A stretch of 5,415 bases of DNA from NCBI GenBank assembly GCA_028099475.1, contig JAOHHF010000026.1, positions 1-5,415 of the forward strand, given 5' to 3'. Source of the stretch: Candidatus Pelagibacter sp. Its GTDB lineage: Bacteria > Pseudomonadota > Alphaproteobacteria > Pelagibacterales > Pelagibacteraceae. The notes below the pieces were generated by a model that had not been told where the DNA came from, did no database searches, and was given only the letters and a program-made list of their open reading frames with translations. Below are positions 1-5,415 of the stretch, in pieces; position 1 is the stretch's first letter; every line of letters starts with the position of its first letter. The translations under genes were made by a program, and so were the position numbers.

Positions 1-213
1 ATTTGAAAGACTAATTAAATCATGATCTATAATTCCTAGAGATCCGACTCCTGCTCTAGTCAAAAATTCAGCGATTGGGCAGCCCAATCCACCCATGCCA
101 ACAATCAGCACTTTAGAGTTTAAAATTTTTTTTTGACCTAAAATACCAATATTTTTTAAAATAATTTGTCTCGAATATTTTTCGAGTTGGTTTCTACTTA
201 ATTTTGAACTCAT
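1..213 (-). CDS. moeB: MoeB/ThiF/HesA-family E1-like adenylyltransferase, N-terminal 71 residues (cut by window edge)
   Basis: This is the start of an E1-like enzyme, a family that adenylates the C-terminal glycine of a small ubiquitin-like sulfur carrier (MoaD or ThiS) for molybdopterin or thiamine-thiazole synthesis. Visible are YSRQIIL (residues 13-19, with R15 matching MoeB Arg14, which reaches into the partner subunit's active site), the nucleotide loop GMGGLGCP (39-46) and [11 protein letters not shown] (61-71), whose D63 matches ATP-binding Asp62 of E. coli MoeB. The reading frame runs off the window at position 1, so the zinc cysteines and any rhodanese domain are not visible. The ATG overlaps the dut stop by four bases (ATGA), so it is translationally coupled and last in the visible operon. 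MoeB and ThiF cannot be told apart from this piece; the family is certain, the symbol provisional. Confidence 0.85.
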   Translation of the reverse strand, partial: MSSKLSRNQLEKYSRQIILKNIGILGQKKILNSKVLIVGMGGLGCPIAEFLTRAGVGSLGIIDHDLISLSN

Positions 214-647
214 TTTCCAGTTGAGCCAAATCCACCTTCTCCCCTAACTGTCTCAGGCAAAATATCTGTTTCTTCTAAATTCATTTTGATAACAGGTATT
301 AAAATCATTTGAGCTATTCTATCTTTATTATTTATTATAAAATCTGTATTACCGTGATTATAAAGGATAACTTTGATCTCACCTCTATAATCGCTGTCTA
401 TTGTTCCTGGAGTATTTAAAACACTAATATTATTTTTAGCAGCCAAACCAGATCTTGGTCTAATTTGAATCTCAAATTCACTAGGAAATGCAACAGAAAT
501 ACCAGTTGGAACTAAACAAGAGTTTTGTGGTTTTAATGTTAATGGTTTATTTATAAAGGCCATTAAATCCATTCCAGATGCTCCGTCAGATTTATATGCA
601 GGCAACTCTACAGATGAGTCCAATTTTTTTATAAGAACTTTTGTCAT
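210..647 (-). CDS. dut: Deoxyuridine 5'-triphosphate nucleotidohydrolase (dUTPase)
   Basis: A cytosolic trimeric dUTPase that hydrolyses dUTP to dUMP and pyrophosphate, keeping uracil out of DNA and feeding thymidylate synthesis. At 145 residues it is close to the family norm (about 150). All five dUTPase motifs are present in order: SGMDLMA (24-30, with metal-site D27), RPRSGLA (63-69), [10 protein letters not shown] (81-90, with D84 as the expected catalytic base and Y87 for uracil selection), RIAQM (110-114) and the C-terminal glycine-rich arm [10 protein letters not shown] (135-144), which closes over the active site of a neighbouring subunit. The start ATG shares one base with the coaBC stop (TAATG), and no clear Shine-Dalgarno sequence precedes it, which suggests re-initiation after coaBC translation. 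The coaBC-dut pairing is also seen in E. coli (dfp-dut), which supports both calls. Confidence 0.97.
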   Translation of the reverse strand: MTKVLIKKLDSSVELPAYKSDGASGMDLMAFINKPLTLKPQNSCLVPTGISVAFPSEFEIQIRPRSGLAAKNNISVLNTPGTIDSDYRGEIKVILYNHGNTDFIINNKDRIAQMILIPVIKMNLEETDILPETVRGEGGFGSTGK

Positions 648-1846
648 TAATTTAATTGATTAATTATTCTATCAACTATTTCATCAGATATTTCAGATTT
701 CTTTTTATATGAAAGTTTTTCCTTATTTTTGTTACTATAGTAAATTGTTACTTCATTAAAATCAGAATTAAAGCCAATTTTTTTATTGGATACATCATTT
801 GCAATTATCCAATCACAATTTTTATTATTTAATTTTTTCACAGCATTAGTTTCAATATTATCCGTTTCAGCTGCAAATCCTATAACAAGATCTGGTCTCA
901 TTGAATTATGTTTTGAAACATAACTCAATATATCTACATTTTTTTCTAAATTTAAATTTAAAGAATCTTGTTTTTTAATTTTATTCTTAAATTTTTTATT
1001 AATTTTAAAATCAGCTACAGCAGCAGAAAAAACTGCTACATTTGCTGGTAAGTTTTTTTGAGTTTCTAATAACATTTCATCTGCTGTTTCAACTTCAATT
1101 AATTTAATATCATCTGCAATTTTCAAATTAGTTGGGCCTGAAATAAGAGTTGTATCAAAACCTCTTTTAGACAAAGATTTAGCAATCTCGTACCCCTGTT
1201 TACCACTAGATTTATTTGTAATAAATCTTACTGGATCAATATATTCCTTTGTTGGACCAGCTGTAACTAGTGCTTTTAAATTTTTATTTTTTTTAAGATT
1301 TAAGAAATAATTATTTATTTCTTTAGAAATTTTATCAGGTTCAGACATTTTTCCTTCACCGTATTCTCCACAAGCCATTTCGCCAATTTCGGGACCAATA
1401 AGCTTATAACCATAATCTATTAGTTTTTTTAAATTTTGCTTTGTAGATTGATGTTCCCACATTCTTACATTCATTGCTGGGGCTAAATAAATCTCTTTAT
1501 TAGATGCAAGCACTACAGTTGATGCTAGATCATCAGTCGTTCCTTGAGCTAATTTTGAAATAGTATTTGCTGTAGCTGGTGCAATTAAAATTACATCTGC
1601 CCATCTTGATAAAGCGATATGATCCATTTCTGTTTCATTTTCGACACTAAATATGTCGCTGTAAACTTTACCTTGTGAAAGTGATGCAACTGAAAGAGGT
1701 GTAATAAATTCTTTAGCACTATTGGTTAAAATTGTTTTAATTTGTGCTCCTTTTTTTTTGAAAAGTCTGATTGTTTCAAGGCTTTTGTAAGCAGAAATTC
1801 CACCACAAATTATATAGAGAATTTTTTTGTCTATCAGATTTTTCAT
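647..1846 (-). CDS. coaBC: Bifunctional phosphopantothenoylcysteine decarboxylase / phosphopantothenate-cysteine ligase
   Basis: Carries out two consecutive steps of coenzyme A synthesis in the cytosol: CTP-dependent ligation of cysteine to 4'-phosphopantothenate (CoaB), then FMN-dependent decarboxylation to 4'-phosphopantetheine (CoaC). At 399 residues it matches the bifunctional Dfp protein (E. coli 406). The N-terminal flavoprotein half (about 1-185) shows GGISAYKS (15-22), the active-site histidine H76 in MDHIALSRWAD, the PAMN motif (123-126) and the substrate-clamp cysteine C159 in ACGEYGEGKM. The CoaB half (about 188-399) shows TAGPTKEYIDPVRFITNKSS (195-214, with N211 matching E. coli Asn210), AAVADF (275-280), the lysine cluster KIKKQ (289-293), GFAAET (323-328) and ANDVS (349-353). 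It starts 8 bases after ubiB with no evident Shine-Dalgarno, and its stop overlaps the dut start. Nothing is missing or disrupted. Confidence 0.97.
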   Translation of the reverse strand: MKNLIDKKILYIICGGISAYKSLETIRLFKKKGAQIKTILTNSAKEFITPLSVASLSQGKVYSDIFSVENETEMDHIALSRWADVILIAPATANTISKLAQGTTDDLASTVVLASNKEIYLAPAMNVRMWEHQSTKQNLKKLIDYGYKLIGPEIGEMACGEYGEGKMSEPDKISKEINNYFLNLKKNKNLKALVTAGPTKEYIDPVRFITNKSSGKQGYEIAKSLSKRGFDTTLISGPTNLKIADDIKLIEVETADEMLLETQKNLPANVAVFSAAVADFKINKKFKNKIKKQDSLNLNLEKNVDILSYVSKHNSMRPDLVIGFAAETDNIETNAVKKLNNKNCDWIIANDVSNKKIGFNSDFNEVTIYYSNKNKEKLSYKKKSEISDEIVDRIINQLN

Positions 1847-1854
1847 TTGTCGAA

Positions 1855-3423
1855 TTAAAATACCAATAACCCCATAATTACAAGAACTAATAAACCAATA
1901 ATAGATTGATTTCTAAAAGCAGTCATTTCAGATTTTTTATCATTTAAGGCTGTGTAAGAATTTGAGTTTTGTGGAATTTGACCGTTGGCTAAAAATGTTA
2001 GAGCTTGATTAGCTTTGTCCAAAATCTCAGGAAATTCAGGTAATCTTTTTATAACCTCTGATGTGTTGTTTAAAGTATCTGTAATTGTGTTCATTGGATT
2101 TTTTGTTTCTCTTAACCAATGTTCAAGCACTGGTTTAGACGTTGTCCATATATTAGTTTCTGGATTTAATTTTCTTGCAACACCTTCAACCACGACCATA
2201 GTTTTTTGCAACATTAATAATTGAGGCTGAGTTTGCATATTAAATTTTTCAGTGACGTCAAATAATTGTTTTAGTAACTTACCACCAGATATATCCTTGA
2301 CTGCTTGTCCAAATATAGGCTCTCCTATTGATCTTAGAGCTTGAGCTAAATCATCAATTGGAACATTATTTGGAACCAATCCAGCTAGCAAATGTACTTC
2401 TGCAACTTTTCTATAATCTCTTTGAATAAACCCATATAAAATTTCAGCTAAAAATCTCTTACTAACTTTATCTAATCTACCCATTATGCCAAAATCGATA
2501 GGAGCTATTTGACCATTATTATCAACAAAAATATTTCCTTGGTGCATATCTGCATGAAAAAAACCATCCCTTACAGCATGTCTTAAAAAATGTTGAATAA
2601 TGTCTTCTGCAATTTTATTTGTATCTAAATTTCTATTCTTTAATTCTTCTGTCTCTCTTATGGATATGCCGTCAATCCAATCAAGTGTCATTACATTTTC
2701 ACTAGTGAAATTCCAATAAATTTGAGGAACTTTAAATCCAACATCATTTTTAGTATTTTCCGCATATTCATTGGCTGCAGCTGCTTCAAATCTTAAATCC
2801 ATTTCAAGATTAGTTATTTCTTTTAATAAAAACACTACTTCCACAAGTTTTAATCTTTTTGTTTTTTTAACAAATGACTCGATAATGAATGCAAACAACA
2901 TCATTGCATCAATTTCTTCATTAAATATTTTTTTAATATCTGGCCTTAAAATTTTTATAGCTACATCTTTAATTGTTCCATTATCATTAATTCTAGCTTT
3001 GTGAACTTGGGCAATTGATGCTGCTGCCACAGGTTCACTTAAATCGATTATTGAATTATAGGTTTCTTCCCCAAGGTCCTTTTTAATTATTTCTTGTGCT
3101 TGGTTTATAGAAAAAGGTGGAAGACGATCTTGTAAATTTTCGAGTTTAGTTGATAGCTCCTCGCCAATAATATCTGGTCTGGTTGCTAAAAATTGTCCAA
3201 GCTTTATAAATGTAGTGCCCATAGACTCTAAAGAATTAGATAATCTTTCCCCTTCATTGGTATTAAATTTTCGTTGATTATTTTTAGAAAATGAAAATGA
3301 AAGTAATTGAAATAATATTGTTATTGCTACTGGTGGTTTTTTAAATTTTGAGGCAATACTCAAAATATCCGATTTAGCTACTTTTCTTCCTAATTTGAAT
3401 AAGGTTATAAGTTTTTTGATCAT
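1855..3423 (-). CDS. ubiB: UbiB, ABC1/ADCK-family atypical kinase/ATPase required for ubiquinone synthesis
   Basis: Member of the UbiB/COQ8/ADCK family, membrane-associated ATPases that promote ubiquinone synthesis; the exact reaction is unsettled. With the ATG at 3423 the protein has 522 residues (E. coli UbiB 546). Family signatures are all visible: KxGQ motif KLGQ (74-77), alanine-rich nucleotide loop AAAS (133-136) in place of a kinase glycine loop, VAIK with K157, ExD at 207-209, catalytic loop HADMHQGN (290-297, with D292 and N297) and the metal-binding DFG (310-312). The C-terminus (about 505-522) is one hydrophobic helix that ends abruptly. An ATG at 3435 would add MEVL, but the 3423 start is preferred: GGAAG lies 5 bases upstream and the start overlaps the ubiE stop as TAATG. 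Its place directly after ubiE fits ubiquinone synthesis. Confidence 0.95.
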   Translation of the reverse strand: MIKKLITLFKLGRKVAKSDILSIASKFKKPPVAITILFQLLSFSFSKNNQRKFNTNEGERLSNSLESMGTTFIKLGQFLATRPDIIGEELSTKLENLQDRLPPFSINQAQEIIKKDLGEETYNSIIDLSEPVAAASIAQVHKARINDNGTIKDVAIKILRPDIKKIFNEEIDAMMLFAFIIESFVKKTKRLKLVEVVFLLKEITNLEMDLRFEAAAANEYAENTKNDVGFKVPQIYWNFTSENVMTLDWIDGISIRETEELKNRNLDTNKIAEDIIQHFLRHAVRDGFFHADMHQGNIFVDNNGQIAPIDFGIMGRLDKVSKRFLAEILYGFIQRDYRKVAEVHLLAGLVPNNVPIDDLAQALRSIGEPIFGQAVKDISGGKLLKQLFDVTEKFNMQTQPQLLMLQKTMVVVEGVARKLNPETNIWTTSKPVLEHWLRETKNPMNTITDTLNNTSEVIKRLPEFPEILDKANQALTFLANGQIPQNSNSYTALNDKKSEMTAFRNQSIIGLLVLVIMGLLVF

Positions 3424-4127
3424 TAAAACTTCCATCCACTATGGATAGAAACAATCCCTCCAGAAAAATTTCTGTAAGAACAGTTTTGAAACTTATTATT
3501 CTTCATTAATTCAATTAATTCTTCCTGGTTAATAAATTGGTCAATGCTTTTAATCAGATATTCATATGGCTCTTTTTCACCAACGACAAATTTACCAATA
3601 ATTGGAATTAATTTTGAATAATTTTTATAAATAAAATCAAGATTTGAGTTTTGTATTTTTGAAAATTCTAAACAAAAGTATCTTCCACCTGGCTTTAGAA
3701 CTCTATAAGCTTCAGAAAGAGCTTTATTTAAATTTTTTGTGTTTCTTAGTCCAAAACTAATAGTATAAAAATCAAATTTATTGTCTTCAAAGGGAAGTTT
3801 TTCTGCAGGAGAAATAACCCAGTTAATATTTTTATAACTAGAAAGTTTTTCTTTACCTTGGCTCACCATTCCTTTGTTTGGATCGACACAAGTAATTTTA
3901 TTATTTTTATCAGTACTGTCTAAATAGAGCTTACCTATGTCACCAGTCCCACAAGCTACATCAATTAACTTTTTACTCAAAGATGGGTTCATCATATTTA
4001 TTAGACTTTTTTTCCAGAACCTATGAACACCAAATGACATAAAATCATTCATAAGGTCATATTTATTATAGACTTGATCGAATACCCCTTCTACAAGCCC
4101 TTTTTTATTTTGAAGATATTGTTGCAT
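3423..4127 (-). CDS. ubiE: Ubiquinone/menaquinone biosynthesis C-methyltransferase UbiE
   Basis: SAM-dependent C-methyltransferase that methylates the benzoquinol ring of the ubiquinone precursor (2-octaprenyl-6-methoxy-1,4-benzoquinol in E. coli); an alphaproteobacterium would be expected to use it for ubiquinone only. From the ATG at 4127 it has 234 residues (family about 250). Both family signatures are present: YDLMNDFMSFGVHRFW (23-38) and RVLKPGGRYFCLEFS (142-156). The SAM-binding motif I is LIDVACGTGDIG (54-65), followed by acidic D82 in CVDPN and SFGLRNT (124-130). The open frame continues upstream to an ATG at 4202, but that would overlap the start of mutM and add 25 residues unlike the family, so M26 of the longer frame is taken as the start. 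It is the first gene of the minus-strand operon. Its leader is nine T residues directly before the ATG, with no Shine-Dalgarno. Confidence 0.96.
   Translation of the reverse strand: MQQYLQNKKGLVEGVFDQVYNKYDLMNDFMSFGVHRFWKKSLINMMNPSLSKKLIDVACGTGDIGKLYLDSTDKNNKITCVDPNKGMVSQGKEKLSSYKNINWVISPAEKLPFEDNKFDFYTISFGLRNTKNLNKALSEAYRVLKPGGRYFCLEFSKIQNSNLDFIYKNYSKLIPIIGKFVVGEKEPYEYLIKSIDQFINQEELIELMKNNKFQNCSYRNFSGGIVSIHSGWKF
3429..3433 (-). promoter_or_regulatory. Ribosome binding site deciding the ubiB start
   Basis: Read on the minus strand, GGAAG is followed by a 5-base spacer (TTTTA) and then the ATG at 3423. This is the only convincing Shine-Dalgarno sequence in the operon, and it lies inside the last codons of ubiE. 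It favours the 522-residue UbiB over a start four codons upstream at 3435, whose ATG abuts this same motif and so could not use it. Confidence 0.6.
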
Positions 4128-4158
4128 AAAAAAAAATATATATTCAATATAGTGTGAA
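4128..4158. promoter_or_regulatory. 31-base divergent promoter region between ubiE and mutM
   Basis: Only 31 bases separate the two start codons, so promoters for both directions must sit here and reach into the opposite coding region. It is AT-only apart from a few bases near mutM. On the minus strand TATATT (4151-4146) is a plausible -10 for ubiE, giving a leader of roughly 10-15 bases; the -35 position falls in mutM codons and matches poorly. On the plus strand TATATT (4139-4144) could serve mutM, again with no good -35. An A9 run (4128-4136) adjoins the ubiE start. Location is well supported by the gene layout; the exact elements are a guess. Confidence 0.4.
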
Positions 4159-5022
4159 ATGCCAGAATTACCAGAAGTAGAAATTGTAAGACAATCTCTC
4201 AATAAAAAGATTAAACAAAAAAAGGTAAAAAAAGTAATAATAAGAAATAGAAATTTAAGACTAAAAATTCCCTTAAAGTTTGATACCTATTTTTTAAATA
4301 AAAGAATAATTAAAGTAGGTCGATTTTCTAAATATCTAATTATTTATTTGCCAAAAGATAACTATTGTTTAATTCATCTTGGAATGTCAGGAACGATACA
4401 TATCGTTAATAATAAATCAGTTAATAAATATACAAACACTAGTTTTTATAATTCACAATTTTTACCAAAAAAACACAATCATGTTGAATTGGTTTTTCAA
4501 AGTTTTAAGATTATTTATAATGATCCAAGAAGATTTGGTTTTTTTCAACTCATTAAAAATAATTCTGATCTAATTAAAAGATTTAATCATTTAGGTCCTG
4601 AGCCTTTTGATAAGAATTTTAATCTAGATTATGTTTATAATTTTTTTAAAGATAAAAAAAAGGATATAAAAAATTTTTTACTTGATCAAAAATTTGTTTC
4701 TGGAATTGGAAATATCTATGCTAGTGAAATTTTGTTTTTGAGCAAAATTAATCCGTTTAAAAAAGCGAAATTATTAAGTAAAAAAGAATGTCAAAAAATT
4801 ATAATTAGTAGCAGAAAAATTTTACTTAAAGCTATTAGTAAGGGTGGATCAAGTGTAAGAGATTTTAAAGATACGTCAGGATTAAAAGGTGGGTTTCAAA
4901 AAGAATTTAAAGTTTATCAGCAAGAAGGTGCAGAGTGTAAAAACTTAGGATGCTCTGATCTCATAAGAAAAAAAATAATCTCTAATAGATCAACTTTTTT
5001 TTGTGATTCTTGTCAAAAATAG
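4159..5022 (+). CDS. mutM: Formamidopyrimidine-DNA glycosylase (MutM/Fpg)
   Basis: Bifunctional DNA glycosylase/AP lyase that removes 8-oxoguanine and formamidopyrimidines and nicks the abasic site. The mature N-terminus PELPEVE is intact, with catalytic P2 and E3, which fixes the start at 4159. Further residues: K59 in FSKYL (E. coli Lys57), LGMSG (74-78) with the intercalating methionine M76, NDPRRFG (121-127) with R125 and F126 for probing the opposite cytosine, the helix-two-turn-helix segment SGIGNIYASE (181-190) with N185, and a C-terminal zinc finger C260-x4-C265-x16-C282-x2-C285 with R277. At 287 residues it is longer than E. coli Fpg (269), mostly through an insert after LGMSG (about 80-106) and a CxxxxC first knuckle, both of which I recall from other alphaproteobacterial MutM proteins. 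No Shine-Dalgarno is evident. rpsT follows 50 bases later. Confidence 0.97.
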   Translation: MPELPEVEIVRQSLNKKIKQKKVKKVIIRNRNLRLKIPLKFDTYFLNKRIIKVGRFSKYLIIYLPKDNYCLIHLGMSGTIHIVNNKSVNKYTNTSFYNSQFLPKKHNHVELVFQSFKIIYNDPRRFGFFQLIKNNSDLIKRFNHLGPEPFDKNFNLDYVYNFFKDKKKDIKNFLLDQKFVSGIGNIYASEILFLSKINPFKKAKLLSKKECQKIIISSRKILLKAISKGGSSVRDFKDTSGLKGGFQKEFKVYQQEGAECKNLGCSDLIRKKIISNRSTFFCDSCQK

Positions 5023-5034
5023 CAAATTATTTTA

Positions 5035-5063
5035 TTGACCACCATAATTTCTCAAGCTATACC
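5035..5063 (+). promoter_or_regulatory. Candidate sigma-70-type promoter for rpsT
   Basis: TTGACC (5035-5040, five of six matches to the -35 consensus) is followed by a 17-base spacer and TATACC (5058-5063, four of six matches to the -10 consensus). Spacing is ideal, and the site lies in the 50-base gap between mutM and rpsT. Transcription would begin near 5070, only a few bases before the rpsT ATG at 5073, implying a very short or absent leader. No terminator is seen between mutM and this site, so read-through from mutM may also contribute. Confidence 0.45.
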
Positions 5064-5072
5064 CCTGCGGAT

Positions 5073-5333
5073 ATGGCAAACACAAAATCAGCAATTAAGA
5101 GAATTAGAAGAATTTCTAAGCAAACAGTAGTTAATAAGGCGAGAAAGAGCAGATTTAGAAATGCTCTAAAAAAAATGAACCTTTTAATTGAAGATAAAAA
5201 GAAAGACGAAGCTCTTAAATTCTTGCCAAAATTGAATTCAGAACTGATGAAGATTGCAAAAACAGGCATCATTAAAAAGCAAAATGCCTCAAGAAATGTT
5301 TCTAGGATCACAAAAAAGATTTCTACAATATAA
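5073..5333 (+). CDS. rpsT: 30S ribosomal protein S20
   Basis: Small basic protein that binds 16S rRNA early in assembly of the 30S subunit. At 86 residues it matches the family (E. coli 87). It begins with the typical MANTKSAIKRIRR and continues with NKARKSRFRNALKK (22-35) and a lysine-rich helical body ending in the conserved stretch GIIKKQNASRNVSRI (67-81). The frame is open further upstream, to an ATG at 5010 inside mutM, but the extra 21 residues are unlike S20, so 5073 is the start. No usable Shine-Dalgarno exists: the nearest GGA ends one base before the ATG. It has its own candidate promoter. In alphaproteobacteria rpsT typically sits immediately before dnaA, which would lie just beyond the window. 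Confidence 0.97.
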   Translation: MANTKSAIKRIRRISKQTVVNKARKSRFRNALKKMNLLIEDKKKDEALKFLPKLNSELMKIAKTGIIKKQNASRNVSRITKKISTI

Positions 5334-5415
5334 ATTTCAAACTTTTATTCGCTAACCAATAAACAACCTCAAGTACTCACATTATATATTAAAAATTTTT
5401 TGATATTTTACCATA
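5334..5415. other. Intergenic stretch after rpsT, probably upstream of dnaA
   Basis: No open frame or RNA gene is visible in these 82 bases. There is no GC-rich hairpin followed by a T run, so no recognisable intrinsic terminator for rpsT; only an AT palindrome around AAAAATTTTT near 5391-5400. TTATTCGCT (5345-5353) resembles a DnaA box but matches only six of nine positions of TTATCCACA. TTGATA (5400-5405) could be a -35 hexamer of the next gene, whose -10 would fall outside the window. Confidence 0.5.

Noticed and set aside
2015..2224. 69-codon open frame on the plus strand
   Set aside because: It lies antisense within ubiB, has no recognisable motif or ribosome binding site, and is explained by the opposite coding frame.
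2771..3004. 77-codon open frame on the plus strand
   Set aside because: Antisense shadow of ubiB; low-complexity translation with no family resemblance.
4128..4202. N-terminal extension of ubiE to an ATG at 4202
   Set aside because: It would overlap the first 44 bases of mutM, and the added 25 residues do not resemble UbiE; the family N-terminus fits the ATG at 4127.
4379..4573. 64-codon open frame on the plus strand
   Set aside because: It is out of frame within mutM, whose catalytic residues continue intact through this stretch.
5010..5072. N-terminal extension of rpsT to an ATG at 5010
   Set aside because: It overlaps the mutM end, and the added residues are unlike S20, whose family N-terminus MANTKSA begins at 5073.
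5057..5311. 84-codon hydrophobic open frame on the minus strand
   Set aside because: Antisense to rpsT; its Phe/Leu richness is the mirror of the lysine-rich S20 codons.
5345..5353. DnaA box-like TTATTCGCT
   Set aside because: Only six of nine positions match TTATCCACA, and no second copy is nearby, so an origin cannot be claimed from it.
5385..5412. Possible rpsT terminator in the AT palindrome around AAAAATTTTT
   Set aside because: The stem would contain almost only A-T pairs, and such patterns are expected by chance at this base composition.

Overview
The window reads as a compact, very AT-rich alphaproteobacterial chromosome segment, most probably from the SAR11 group (Pelagibacterales). 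The reasons are the low GC content (lysine, asparagine, isoleucine and AGA/TTA codons dominate), gaps of 50 bases or fewer between genes, one-to-four-base gene overlaps, and the gene order. The assignment rests on gene order and composition recalled from known genomes, not on a search.

Layout: the left three quarters is one minus-strand block transcribed right to left: ubiE (4127-3423), ubiB (3423-1855), coaBC (1846-647), dut (647-210) and the N-terminal 71 codons of a MoeB/ThiF-type E1 enzyme (213 to beyond position 1). Junctions are a one-base TAATG overlap (ubiE/ubiB), an 8-base gap (ubiB/coaBC), a one-base TAATG overlap (coaBC/dut) and a four-base ATGA overlap (dut/E1), so this is almost certainly an operon. 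On the plus strand, mutM (4159-5022) diverges from ubiE with only 31 bases between the start codons. It is followed by rpsT (5073-5333), which has a candidate promoter of its own. The last 82 bases hold no gene.

Function: ubiE and ubiB serve ubiquinone synthesis, coaBC makes 4'-phosphopantetheine for coenzyme A, dut removes dUTP and supplies dUMP, mutM repairs oxidised guanine, and rpsT encodes ribosomal protein S20. These housekeeping genes share no pathway but form a cluster that, in many alphaproteobacteria, lies beside dnaA near the replication origin; dnaA is the expected next gene beyond position 5415.

I found no mobile element, CRISPR array, tRNA, rRNA, riboswitch or novel system. All six full-length or partial proteins with checkable catalytic motifs retain them. 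Points worth a second look are modest: start-site corrections for ubiB, ubiE and rpsT, a possibly near-leaderless rpsT transcript, the tiny divergent promoter region, and the shortened C-terminal membrane anchor of UbiB.
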